Source of the DNA: Alphaproteobacteria bacterium
Lineage (GTDB): Bacteria > Pseudomonadota > Alphaproteobacteria > JAJFFI01
Assembly (NCBI GenBank): GCA_030066595.1
Contig: JASJBI010000027.1
Location: 36,881-100,880 of the forward strand
Direction of reading: 5' to 3'
Length of the DNA stretch: 64,000 nt
Part shown: piece by piece, positions 1 through 7,289 of the stretch
How the letters are laid out: the number at the start of each line of letters is the position of its first letter
How positions within the stretch are numbered: the stretch's first letter is position 1
Position numbers and translations under genes: made by a program
The notes under the pieces: generated by a model
Database searches by the model: none
Seen by the model: the letters and a program-made list of their open reading frames with translations, nothing else
Told to the model about the DNA's origin: nothing

Positions 1-492
1 TCTTTCCGTGACGCGTGAAAGAACTTCCTCGGCCTCAAAGGAGAAGCCGGTCTCTTCGTGCAAGGGGATCGGCACCGGCTTGGCGCCGGAGAAGCGGATC
101 ACCGACTCGTAGATCGGAAAGCCGGGATTGGGGTGCAGGATCTCCACGCCGGCCTGTCCGAACATCAGGATCGCGAAGAACATGGTGACCTTGCCGCCGG
201 GTACGATCAGCACCTGGTCCGGGTCGATCTCGACCTTGCGGTACTTGGCGATGTCCGCCGCGACCGCCGCGCGCAGCTCTGGAATGCCGCGCGCCGGGGT
301 ATAGCCGTGGTGCCCGTCTCTGAGCGCCTTGGCCGCGGCCTCGACGATATGGGGCGGGGTTTTGAAGTCCGGCTGGCCGATGCCGAGATTGATGATGTCC
401 TGGCCCTGGGCCGCGAGCGCGTTGGCGCGCGCCAGCACCTCGAAAGCGGTCTCGGTGCCCAGATCGGACATGCGGTCGGCGAGATGTGGCAT
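1..492 (-). CDS. Class I/II PLP-dependent aminotransferase, N-terminal part (truncated by window edge)
   Basis: Read on the minus strand from the ATG at 492, the protein begins MPHLADRMSDLGTETAF and runs off the window, so only about 164 N-terminal residues are present. It shows the fold-type I aminotransferase signature: an INLGIGQPDFKTP substrate/cofactor segment, the GYTPARGIPELR segment and an IVPGGKV turn where many relatives have VTxGA. This pattern fits the aspartate/alanine aminotransferase family (transfer of an amino group to a 2-oxo acid with pyridoxal phosphate). The catalytic lysine lies outside the window, so substrate and activity cannot be judged. A second in-frame ATG at 471 could also be the start. 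It is followed in the opposite direction of reading by the metallophosphoesterase gene, also minus strand, 90 bases upstream. Confidence 0.85.
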   Translation of the reverse strand, partial: MPHLADRMSDLGTETAFEVLARANALAAQGQDIINLGIGQPDFKTPPHIVEAAAKALRDGHHGYTPARGIPELRAAVAADIAKYRKVEIDPDQVLIVPGGKVTMFFAILMFGQAGVEILHPNPGFPIYESVIRFSGAKPVPIPLHEETGFSFEAEEVLSRVTER

Positions 493-582
493 CGCGGGCG
501 CGCGGCGTTGCGGGCGGAGGCGGGACTATGCCCGAGGACGCCCGCTGCCGCCAGCGCTACGCGCGAATGGGCTGCTCTTTGT

Positions 583-1524
583 CTAACAGGCGGCCGGGCC
601 GGGCCCGCGCTTGAGCGTGATCAGCGCCACTTCGCCGGGGCAGTTGACGCGCAAGGGCAGCACCGTGGCGCCCGTGCCCCGATTGGTGTAGCCGAGCATG
701 TCGCCATGCCGCCAGAGGCCCGAGACCAGCTCCCGGTGGCGCTTGAGCCCGGTGATCAGCGGCCGGCCGCCGGGCAGGCAGATCTGCCCCCCATGGGTGT
801 GCCCGGTGAGATAGAGATTGTGCCGGGCGGCCGCGCGGTCGGCGATCTCGGGCGAGTGCACGAGCGCGATGCCGAACCCGTCCGGGGCGGTGTCCAAGGT
901 GACGTGCGCCGCCTCGGTGTGGAACTTGTGCACGTCGTCGAGGCCCGTGACGTGGATCTGTTGGCCGCCCCGGGTCAGGTGAACCACCTCGTTGCACAGC
1001 ATGCGGACGCCCAGGGCTTCCAGGGGATCGACCATGGCGGCGCTGTCGTGATTGCCGAGGATGCCGATCATGCCGTCGATGGCCCGGACGTGACCCAGCA
1101 CATAGCCGACCCGCTCGACCACGGGCGCGACCGGGGCGTGCACGCTGTCCCGGATGTCACCGGTCAGCACGCAAAGATCCGCCTCGGTCCCCGCGATCGC
1201 GGCGGCCGTGGCTTCGGCGGTGCCGTCCAGATGATCGACGTGCAGGTCGGTCAGATGCAGGATGCGGTAGCCGTCGAAGGCCGCCGGGAGATCGGGGAAG
1301 ATGAATGTGAGGCGGGTCAGGTCGAGCGCAACGGCCCGGGCGGCGAAATACCCGTGCAGGGCCGACGCGCGAAAGGCGCGCATGGCGGCCCGCACCACCG
1401 TTGAGACCGGGTTCGGGACCCCGCGCCGCACGGCGAGCTCGGCCTCGATGGCCTCGCGCCGGATGCGCCAGACGGCGCGCCGTGCCGCGCGTTCCTCGAA
1501 ATCCCGGAGAAAGCCGTCGTCCAT
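583..1524 (-). CDS. Calcineurin-like metallophosphoesterase (YkuE/YaeI type)
   Basis: A 313-residue protein when started at the ATG at 1524 (MDDGFLRDFEERAARR). The frame stays open upstream to 1644, but that extension looks like intergenic sequence. All dimetal metallophosphoesterase motifs are present in order: TDLHVD (D-x-H), GDIRD, GNHD, a VHSPE histidine and the terminal GHTHGGQ. These residues bind two metal ions and hydrolyse phosphoesters. The GHTHGGQICLP ending is typical of the YkuE/YaeI group, several of which act on UDP-diacylglucosamine or related phospho-compounds, but the substrate here is unknown. No transmembrane anchor is obvious, although a hydrophobic stretch follows the basic N-terminal region. 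The gene is divergent from the aminotransferase at 1720. Confidence 0.88.
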   Translation of the reverse strand: MDDGFLRDFEERAARRAVWRIRREAIEAELAVRRGVPNPVSTVVRAAMRAFRASALHGYFAARAVALDLTRLTFIFPDLPAAFDGYRILHLTDLHVDHLDGTAEATAAAIAGTEADLCVLTGDIRDSVHAPVAPVVERVGYVLGHVRAIDGMIGILGNHDSAAMVDPLEALGVRMLCNEVVHLTRGGQQIHVTGLDDVHKFHTEAAHVTLDTAPDGFGIALVHSPEIADRAAARHNLYLTGHTHGGQICLPGGRPLITGLKRHRELVSGLWRHGDMLGYTNRGTGATVLPLRVNCPGEVALITLKRGPGPAAC

Positions 1525-1719
1525 GTGGTTGCCCGGATCGCCCTTGTGCCGGTCTGCCGTCCCCGTTCCGAAGGCCGGCCCGCCATCGCGGCAGAGTGGC
1601 CAGCATTGGTGAATAATAGCTAAAACCGCCGCTGCAAAGCTCAACTTGTCCGCTACAGTATGCTATGGCCGGGCGCCTGGGACAGGGGCTCGCACACAGG
1701 GAAACGGACGTCGCATCGG

Positions 1720-2880
1720 ATGAAAGCCGCAAACGCCATCCTGTCGAGCTACGGCACCACCGTGTTCGAGGTCATGTCGCGCCTGGCCATCGAGCACGGC
1801 TCCATCAATCTGGGCCAGGGCTTCCCCGACGACAACGGACCGGACGACGTGCGCGGGATCGCGGAACAGGCCCTGGAGGCCGGCCCCAACCAATACCCGC
1901 CGATGATGGGCATCCCCGAGCTGCGCCAGGCGGTGGCCGCCCACAACGCGCGCTTCTACGGCCTCGACGTGGACTGGCAGCGCGAGGTGCTGGTCACCTC
2001 GGGCGCGACCGAGGCCCTGGCCGCCTGCCTGTTCGGGCTGATCGAGCCCGGCGACGAGGTGGTGCTGATCGAGCCCCTTTACGATTGCTACCTGCCGATC
2101 GTGCGCCGCGCCGGGGGCGTGCCCAAGCTGGTCCGGGTCGAGCCGCCGGACTGGCGCCTGTCGCGCGCGGCGCTGGAGGACGCCTTCACCGAACGCACCA
2201 AGCTCTTGCTGCTGAACAGTCCGATGAACCCGGCGGCCAAGGTGTTCGACCGGGACGAGCTGGCCATGCTGGCGGCGCTCTTGGACGCCCACGACGCCTA
2301 TGCGGTGTGCGACGAGGTCTATGAGCATCTGGTCTTCGACGGCCGCGGGCACGTTCCGCTGATGACGCTCCCGGGCATGCGCGACCGCTGCGTGCGCATC
2401 GGCTCGGCGGGCAAGACTTTCTCCCTGACCGGCTGGAAGGTGGGCTACGTCACGGCCGCGCCGGACCTCTTGCAGCCGATCGCCAAGTGCCACCAGTTCC
2501 TGGTGTTCACGACGCCGCCCAACCTGCAGAAGGCGGTCGCCTTCGGCCTGGCCAAGGACGATGCCTACTTCGAAGGGTTCACGGCCGACATGCAGGCCAA
2601 GCGGGACCGGTTCGGGGCCGGGCTCGCGGAGATTGGTTTCGACGTTCTGGACTGCCAGGGCACGTACTTCATCACCGCCGACTTCCGGCCCTTGGGCTTC
2701 AACGGCGACGACGAGGACTTCTGCCGCCACATCACCACCGAGGCCAAGGTGACGGCGGTGCCGATGAGCGCCTTCTATCAGGCCGACCCGCCGCGCCACT
2801 TCGCACGCTTCGCTTTCTGCAAGCAGCCGGCGGTGCTGGACGATGCGCTCGGCCGCCTGGCGCGGCATTTCGACCGTTAA
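1720..2880 (+). CDS. PLP-dependent aminotransferase (methionine/kynurenine aminotransferase-like)
   Basis: A 386-residue aminotransferase. I start it at the ATG at 1720 (MKAANAILSSYGTTVFEVM), because the 20 residues upstream in frame look non-coding. Family features include INLGQGFPD near residue 30, TSGATEAL, an LNSPMNP motif, a D-E-V-Y segment (CDEVYEHL) and the lysine loop SAGKTFSLTGWKVGY that forms the internal aldimine. INLGQGFPD with SAGKTFSLTGWK is characteristic of the fold-type I branch containing KAT/glutamine transaminase K and the methionine aminotransferase YbdL. The likely reaction is transamination of a bulky or sulfur-containing amino acid with a 2-oxo acid. The exact substrate is not determinable here. 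It appears monocistronic, 90 bp before tRNA-His. Confidence 0.88.
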   Translation: MKAANAILSSYGTTVFEVMSRLAIEHGSINLGQGFPDDNGPDDVRGIAEQALEAGPNQYPPMMGIPELRQAVAAHNARFYGLDVDWQREVLVTSGATEALAACLFGLIEPGDEVVLIEPLYDCYLPIVRRAGGVPKLVRVEPPDWRLSRAALEDAFTERTKLLLLNSPMNPAAKVFDRDELAMLAALLDAHDAYAVCDEVYEHLVFDGRGHVPLMTLPGMRDRCVRIGSAGKTFSLTGWKVGYVTAAPDLLQPIAKCHQFLVFTTPPNLQKAVAFGLAKDDAYFEGFTADMQAKRDRFGAGLAEIGFDVLDCQGTYFITADFRPLGFNGDDEDFCRHITTEAKVTAVPMSAFYQADPPRHFARFAFCKQPAVLDDALGRLARHFDR

Positions 2881-2970
2881 GCACGTGTCGGGCGCGTGGC
2901 CGGGCGAGGGGGCGCTTGACCCTTCGGCCTCCTTGGGTTTACACCACGGCACCCCATATCAGGTCTTGCG

Positions 2971-3047
2971 GCGGGTGTAGCTCAGTTGGTTAGAGCACCA
3001 GATTGTGGATCTGGGGGTCGTGGGTTCAAATCCCATCACTCGCCCCA
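2971..3047 (+). tRNA. tRNA-His (GTG anticodon)
   Basis: A complete cloverleaf. The acceptor arm GCGGGTG pairs with CACTCGC, the D arm reads AGCTCAGTTGGTTAGAGCA, and the anticodon loop TTGTGGA carries GTG. The T arm contains GGTTCAAATCC, and CCA is encoded. The base before the first pair (2970) is G and the discriminator is C, which is the extra G-1:C73 identity pair specific to bacterial tRNA-His. Confidence 0.97.
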
Positions 3048-3056
3048 TTTTCATGC

Positions 3057-3086
3057 GAGCCGGCCGTCTAGAGACAAGGCCGGCTC
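3057..3086. terminator. Hairpin shared by tRNA-His and the trehalose/glk operon
   Basis: A perfect 9-bp inverted repeat, GAGCCGGCC (3057-3065) and GGCCGGCTC (3078-3086), with a 12-nt loop. It is followed on the plus strand by ATTTCGTTT and preceded by ATTTTC, so T-rich sequence lies on each side. It sits just after tRNA-His and overlaps the stop codon of the convergent glucokinase gene, so a bidirectional terminator role is likely. Confidence 0.7.
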
Positions 3087-4053
3087 ATTTCGTTTGCGCC
3101 AGCGCCCGCAGGCCGACCAGTGCCGGGTCGGGATGGGTCACGACATAGGTCGGGATGGCGGCGAGATAGTCGCGGAACCGACCCTTGTCCTCGAAGCGCG
3201 CCCGGAAGCGGGAGCGGGCGAAGGCGTCCGCCACGTCCGGCACGATGCCGCCCGACACGTACACGCCGCCATGCGCGCCGAATGCCAGCGCCATGTCTCC
3301 GGCTACCGTGCCCAGCATGGCGCAAAAGGTCTCGAGGGTCTCGACGCACAGGGAACAGGCGCCGGCGAGCGCCCGCGCGGTGATCTCTTCCGGGGTCTGC
3401 GCCGAAGGCTCCCGGCCGTCGAGCGCGCCGATGGCGCGCTGAAGATGGACCAGACCGTCGCCCGAGAGCACCCGCTCGGCCGAGACGTGATCGAACCAGA
3501 CGCGCAAGAGCGCTAGCAGCTCCGCCTCGCGGGCGCTGCGCGCGGGCAGGGTGACGTGGCCGCCTTCGCCGGTGATCACCGTGGAGCCCTTTTCTCCGGG
3601 GATCGCCGCGGCGACGCCGAGACCGGTTCCCGGACCGAGCACCACTTTCGGGGCGCCGGCCCGGGGCCGGCCGTCACCGAGCTTCCGCACGTCGCGGCCG
3701 CCGTAGTGCGCCAGCGCGTGCGCCTGGGCCGCGAAGTCGTTGATCAGCGTGACGCCGTCCAGGCCGAGGGCGGACTCCAATCGGCCGGCCTCGATGGTCC
3801 AGGCGCCGTTGGTGAGCGCTGCGCGCCGGGCCGCGACCGGACCGGCCACCGCCAGGATCGCCCGGCGCGGCATGCGCCCGTTGTTTAGTTCAGCAACGGC
3901 GGAGCGGATGGCCGGGACCGGGCCCTTGAAGTCCGCAACCTCACGCCGCGCCACCCGGCCGCTTTGCCTCGGCGCGTCCTTTGACCAGAGCGCGAAGCGG
4001 GCGTTGGTGCCGCCGATATCCCCCAACAGACAGATGCTCGGGCGTCGCCCCAT
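3085..4053 (-). CDS. glk: Glucokinase
   Basis: A 322-residue protein of the bacterial ROK-like/GlkA glucokinase family (ATP + glucose to glucose 6-phosphate). The ATP phosphate loop GDIGGTNARFAL is at residues 11-22. The sugar-binding LINDFAAQAHAL, the LGPGTGLGVA loop and the TGEGGHVTLPAR segment follow, and ERVLSGDGLV is near residue 200. Length matches the E. coli-like family (about 320). It is the last gene of the minus-strand trehalose operon, 3 bases after the otsA stop. This fits a role in capturing free glucose released from trehalose by the upstream GH15 or GH65 enzymes. A hairpin overlaps its stop codon. Confidence 0.94.
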   Translation of the reverse strand: MGRRPSICLLGDIGGTNARFALWSKDAPRQSGRVARREVADFKGPVPAIRSAVAELNNGRMPRRAILAVAGPVAARRAALTNGAWTIEAGRLESALGLDGVTLINDFAAQAHALAHYGGRDVRKLGDGRPRAGAPKVVLGPGTGLGVAAAIPGEKGSTVITGEGGHVTLPARSAREAELLALLRVWFDHVSAERVLSGDGLVHLQRAIGALDGREPSAQTPEEITARALAGACSLCVETLETFCAMLGTVAGDMALAFGAHGGVYVSGGIVPDVADAFARSRFRARFEDKGRFRDYLAAIPTYVVTHPDPALVGLRALAQTK

Positions 4054-4056
4054 ATC

Positions 4057-5442
4057 TCATGCGGCCACGGCCACGTCCGCCAGCGCGTCGAGATAGCGCT
4101 GCTGCCACGCCACCACGTCGTTCTTGCGGACCTGCTGATACATCGACGACCAGCGTTCGCGCCGTTCCTCGAGCGGGATCGTCAATGCCTGGTGCAGCGC
4201 ATCGGCGATGGCCTCGGCGTTGTAGGGGTTGACGATGATGGCACCCTCCAGCTCGCGGGCCGCGCCGGCAAAGCGGGACAGCACCAGCACGCCCGGATCC
4301 TGGGGGTTCTGCGCCGCGACATATTCCTTGGCCACCAGGTTCATACCGTCGCGCAGCGGGGTGACCAGCCCGATGCTGCTGATCCGGAAGAAGCCCGCCA
4401 GCGCCTGGCGTCCGTATCCCCGATTGAGATAGCGGATCGGCACCCAGTCGAATTCGGCATAGCGGCCGTTCACATGTCCGGCCGTGGTCTCGAGCTGTTG
4501 CCGGATCTCCATGTATTCCGGGACGTCCTCCCGCGAGGGCGGCGCGATCTGCAACAGGACGACGTGGCCCCGGTGTTCGGGATAGCTGTCGAGCAGTTGT
4601 TCGAAGGCTTGGAAACGCTCGACCAGACCCTTGGAATAGTCGAGACGGTCGACGCCGACCGCGAGCTGGCGGCCCCGCAGGCTGTCCAACATGCGCTTGG
4701 TCTGGCGCGAGTGCTGTGACTTGCGGGCGTAGTCCGCGATCCGGTCCGCGTCGATCCCGATCGGGAAGGCCTCCGCCCGCAGGTTCCTGTTGAAGGCGCT
4801 GACGTTGCCGTCATGGTCGGCGCGCCCGCCCGCCTCGCGCATGATGTACTGCCGGAAGGCGTAGAGGTCGTCCTTGGTCTGAAAGCCGACCTGATCATAG
4901 GCGCAGAGCGCGCGCACGATGGCGCTGTGATTGGGCAGCGCCAACAAGACTTCGAGCGCCGGCCAGGGGATATGGAGAAAGAAGCCGATCCTGTGCTTGC
5001 AGCCCTTTGCCCGCAGCAGTTCGGCCAGCGGGATGAGGTGGTAGTCGTGCACCCAGATGACGTCGTCCGGCTTCAGCAAGGCGACGAGGGTGTTGGCGAA
5101 CAGGTCGTTGACCTCGAAATAGCTCGCCATGTTCCGCCGGTTGAACTCGGTCAGGTCCATCCGATAGTGAAACAGGGGCCAAAGGGTGCGGTTGGCAAAA
5201 CCGTTGTAATACTGCTCGTATTCCTCCTGGGTGAGGTCGATGGTCGCATAGGTGATCTTGCCGGCCTTCGCGATCTTGGGCTGGTGCTCCCGATCCTCGA
5301 CCACATTGCCGCTCCAGCCGAACCACACGCCGCCGCGATCGCGCATCGCGGCGTGGACGGCTACGGCCAGTCCTCCGGCCGCCGCCGTGCCGGCCTTGCT
5401 CGGGGTGGGGACGCGGTTCGAAACGATGACGAGCCGCTTCAC
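4057..5442 (-). CDS. otsA: Alpha,alpha-trehalose-6-phosphate synthase (GT20)
   Basis: A 461-residue GT20 glycosyltransferase that joins UDP-glucose and glucose 6-phosphate to trehalose 6-phosphate. Diagnostic segments are the N-terminal VIVSNRV followed by the glycine-rich AAGGLAVAV loop, WVHDYHLIPLAELLR, GVDRLDYSKGL (arginine and lysine that bind the UDP-glucose phosphates) and TPLRDGMNLVAKEYVA near residue 360. Length is typical of E. coli OtsA. Its start overlaps the stop of the GH15 gene by 4 bases (ATGA), so the two are translationally coupled. The phosphatase that completes trehalose synthesis is the C-terminal half of the operon's first gene. Confidence 0.96.
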   Translation of the reverse strand: MKRLVIVSNRVPTPSKAGTAAAGGLAVAVHAAMRDRGGVWFGWSGNVVEDREHQPKIAKAGKITYATIDLTQEEYEQYYNGFANRTLWPLFHYRMDLTEFNRRNMASYFEVNDLFANTLVALLKPDDVIWVHDYHLIPLAELLRAKGCKHRIGFFLHIPWPALEVLLALPNHSAIVRALCAYDQVGFQTKDDLYAFRQYIMREAGGRADHDGNVSAFNRNLRAEAFPIGIDADRIADYARKSQHSRQTKRMLDSLRGRQLAVGVDRLDYSKGLVERFQAFEQLLDSYPEHRGHVVLLQIAPPSREDVPEYMEIRQQLETTAGHVNGRYAEFDWVPIRYLNRGYGRQALAGFFRISSIGLVTPLRDGMNLVAKEYVAAQNPQDPGVLVLSRFAGAARELEGAIIVNPYNAEAIADALHQALTIPLEERRERWSSMYQQVRKNDVVAWQQRYLDALADVAVAA

Positions 5443-7289
5443 AAGGCTTCCTCCCAGGGCTTGGACAGCCGCATTGCCGAATTGATCAGGCCGACCATGG
5501 AATAGGTCTGGGGGAAGTTACCCCACAATTCGTTGTTGTGCGGATCCAAGTCCTCAGACAAGAGCCCCAGATGATTGCGCCGGCCCAGCATGTTTTCGAA
5601 CAACTCCCGCGCCTCGTCGATCCGGCCCATCAGGGCCAGCGCATCGATGTACCAGAACGTACAGATATTGAAGGCGGTCTCCGGCGTGCCATGATCGTCG
5701 GGCGCAGCATAGCGGAAGATGTAGTCGCTGCGGCGCAATTCCTTCTCGATCAAGGCAAAGGTGCCGGTGAAGCGCGGATCGTCCGGCGCAATGAAGCCCA
5801 GTTCGGGCAACTGCAGCAGGCTGGCGTCCACATCCTTGCCGCCGAAGCTTGAGGTTAGACTGTCAAGTTTCGAATTCCAAGCCTGGGTCAGGATCCCGTC
5901 TCGGACGCGCGCGGCGTGTGCCGACCAGTAGCTCCTGCGGTCGTCCAGCCTCAGCTGGGCGGCGATTCGCGCCAGCCGGTCGCAGGCCGCCCAGCACATG
6001 ACGCTCGAGAAGGTGTGGACGGTCTGCCGTTTGCGCAGCTCCCAGAGACCCGAATCCGGCTGGTCCCAGCGTGCCACGGCTTGTTCGCCCAACCGCTCCA
6101 GAAGCCGGAACAGGTTGGCATCGCCCATCCGCGTGACTCTATGGTCGAAGAAGCTCTGGGTACAGGCCAGGACGACGTTGCCGTAGCCGTCGTTCTGGAC
6201 CTGGGTATAGGCATCGTTGCCGACCCGCACCGGGCCCATGCCCCGGTAGCCGGGCAGCGTCTCGACCTCGCGCTCGGGCAGCTTGTTCTCCAGGGTGATC
6301 CCGTACATCGGCTGCAGATATCCGTCCGGCGCGCCGGCGACGATGTTGATGATGTAGCCGAGGAAACCCTCCATGGTGCGGGTCACGCCGAGGCGGTTCA
6401 GTGCGTGCACCATGAAATAGGAGTCCCGCAACCAGCAATAGCGGTAGTCCCAGTTGCGGCCGGAGTCCGGTGCCTCCGGGATCGAGGTGGTCATGGCGGC
6501 GATCATCGCGCCGCTTTCCTCGAAATTCGACAGCTTCAGGGTGATCGCGGCGCGGATCACCGCTTCCTGCCACTCGAACGGCAACGACAGATAGCGGCAC
6601 CATTCGCGCCAGTATTCGTCGGTCTTCTCGCAGAACTCGCGACCGGTCTCGGCGACCGGCTGGGTGAGGCTCTCGTCCGGGCCGAGGATCAGCGTCAGCG
6701 GCCACTCCAGGACGAAGGGCACCTCTTCGAGCACGTAGGCGACCGGCGCATCCGTCGTCAGCCGCAACGTCAGGTCCGGCATGACATAGCGGATGTGGTT
6801 CGAGCCGCGGGTCGTGCTGGGCTGACCGGCGCCGTATCCGTGCGCCGGGCGCAGCCGGATGCGGATGCAGGGCGTGCCCGAAATCGGCCGGATCTGGCGG
6901 ACCAGCATGGTCGGACGGAAGGGACGTCCGAACAGCTTGAAGCGCGGCGCGAAGTCGGTGATCTCGATGGCCCCGCCGTTCCCGTCGTAGAGCCGGGTGT
7001 CGACCACGGCCGAGTTGCGGCGATAGGACTGCTCGGCCCGCGCCAGGCCCTGAAGCTCGATCTCGAAGAACCCGGCCTCGCGATCAGCACCGCCCGCCAG
7101 CAGGTCGCAGAACACCGGATCGCCGTCGAACCGCGGTACGCAGGACCAGACGATCCGCGCCTGGCGGTTCAACAGCCCGGCGAAGCTACAGTTGCCGATC
7201 AGGGCGAGATCCAGGCTCGCTTGATCCTTCGGCCCGCCCTTCGGGCGTCGACGCTTGGATTGAGGCTTGGGTTTCGATAAGTCGTTCAT
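5439..7289 (-). CDS. GH15 glycoside hydrolase (glucoamylase/trehalase-like)
   Basis: A 616-residue GH15 family protein. Its lysine/arginine-rich N-terminus (about residues 7-20) is followed by a beta-sandwich-like domain and then an (alpha/alpha)6 barrel. The barrel begins at the signature RNWDYRYCWLRD (residues about 278-289). The expected general acid lies in GLWELR (E417) and the general base region in NNELWGNFPQTYS near residue 585. GH15 proteins with this signature include the mycobacterial trehalase and glucoamylase-like enzymes. In a cluster with otsA and otsB, trehalose hydrolysis to two glucose is the most likely role, but a maltooligosaccharide substrate cannot be excluded. No signal peptide is visible, so it is probably cytoplasmic. 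It overlaps both neighbours by 4 bases. Confidence 0.9.
   Translation of the reverse strand: MNDLSKPKPQSKRRRPKGGPKDQASLDLALIGNCSFAGLLNRQARIVWSCVPRFDGDPVFCDLLAGGADREAGFFEIELQGLARAEQSYRRNSAVVDTRLYDGNGGAIEITDFAPRFKLFGRPFRPTMLVRQIRPISGTPCIRIRLRPAHGYGAGQPSTTRGSNHIRYVMPDLTLRLTTDAPVAYVLEEVPFVLEWPLTLILGPDESLTQPVAETGREFCEKTDEYWREWCRYLSLPFEWQEAVIRAAITLKLSNFEESGAMIAAMTTSIPEAPDSGRNWDYRYCWLRDSYFMVHALNRLGVTRTMEGFLGYIINIVAGAPDGYLQPMYGITLENKLPEREVETLPGYRGMGPVRVGNDAYTQVQNDGYGNVVLACTQSFFDHRVTRMGDANLFRLLERLGEQAVARWDQPDSGLWELRKRQTVHTFSSVMCWAACDRLARIAAQLRLDDRRSYWSAHAARVRDGILTQAWNSKLDSLTSSFGGKDVDASLLQLPELGFIAPDDPRFTGTFALIEKELRRSDYIFRYAAPDDHGTPETAFNICTFWYIDALALMGRIDEARELFENMLGRRNHLGLLSEDLDPHNNELWGNFPQTYSMVGLINSAMRLSKPWEEAL

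Noticed and set aside
58..1404. A long plus-strand frame across the first aminotransferase and the metallophosphoesterase
   Set aside because: It runs antisense through two genes with strong family motifs and a real intergenic gap, so it is chance.
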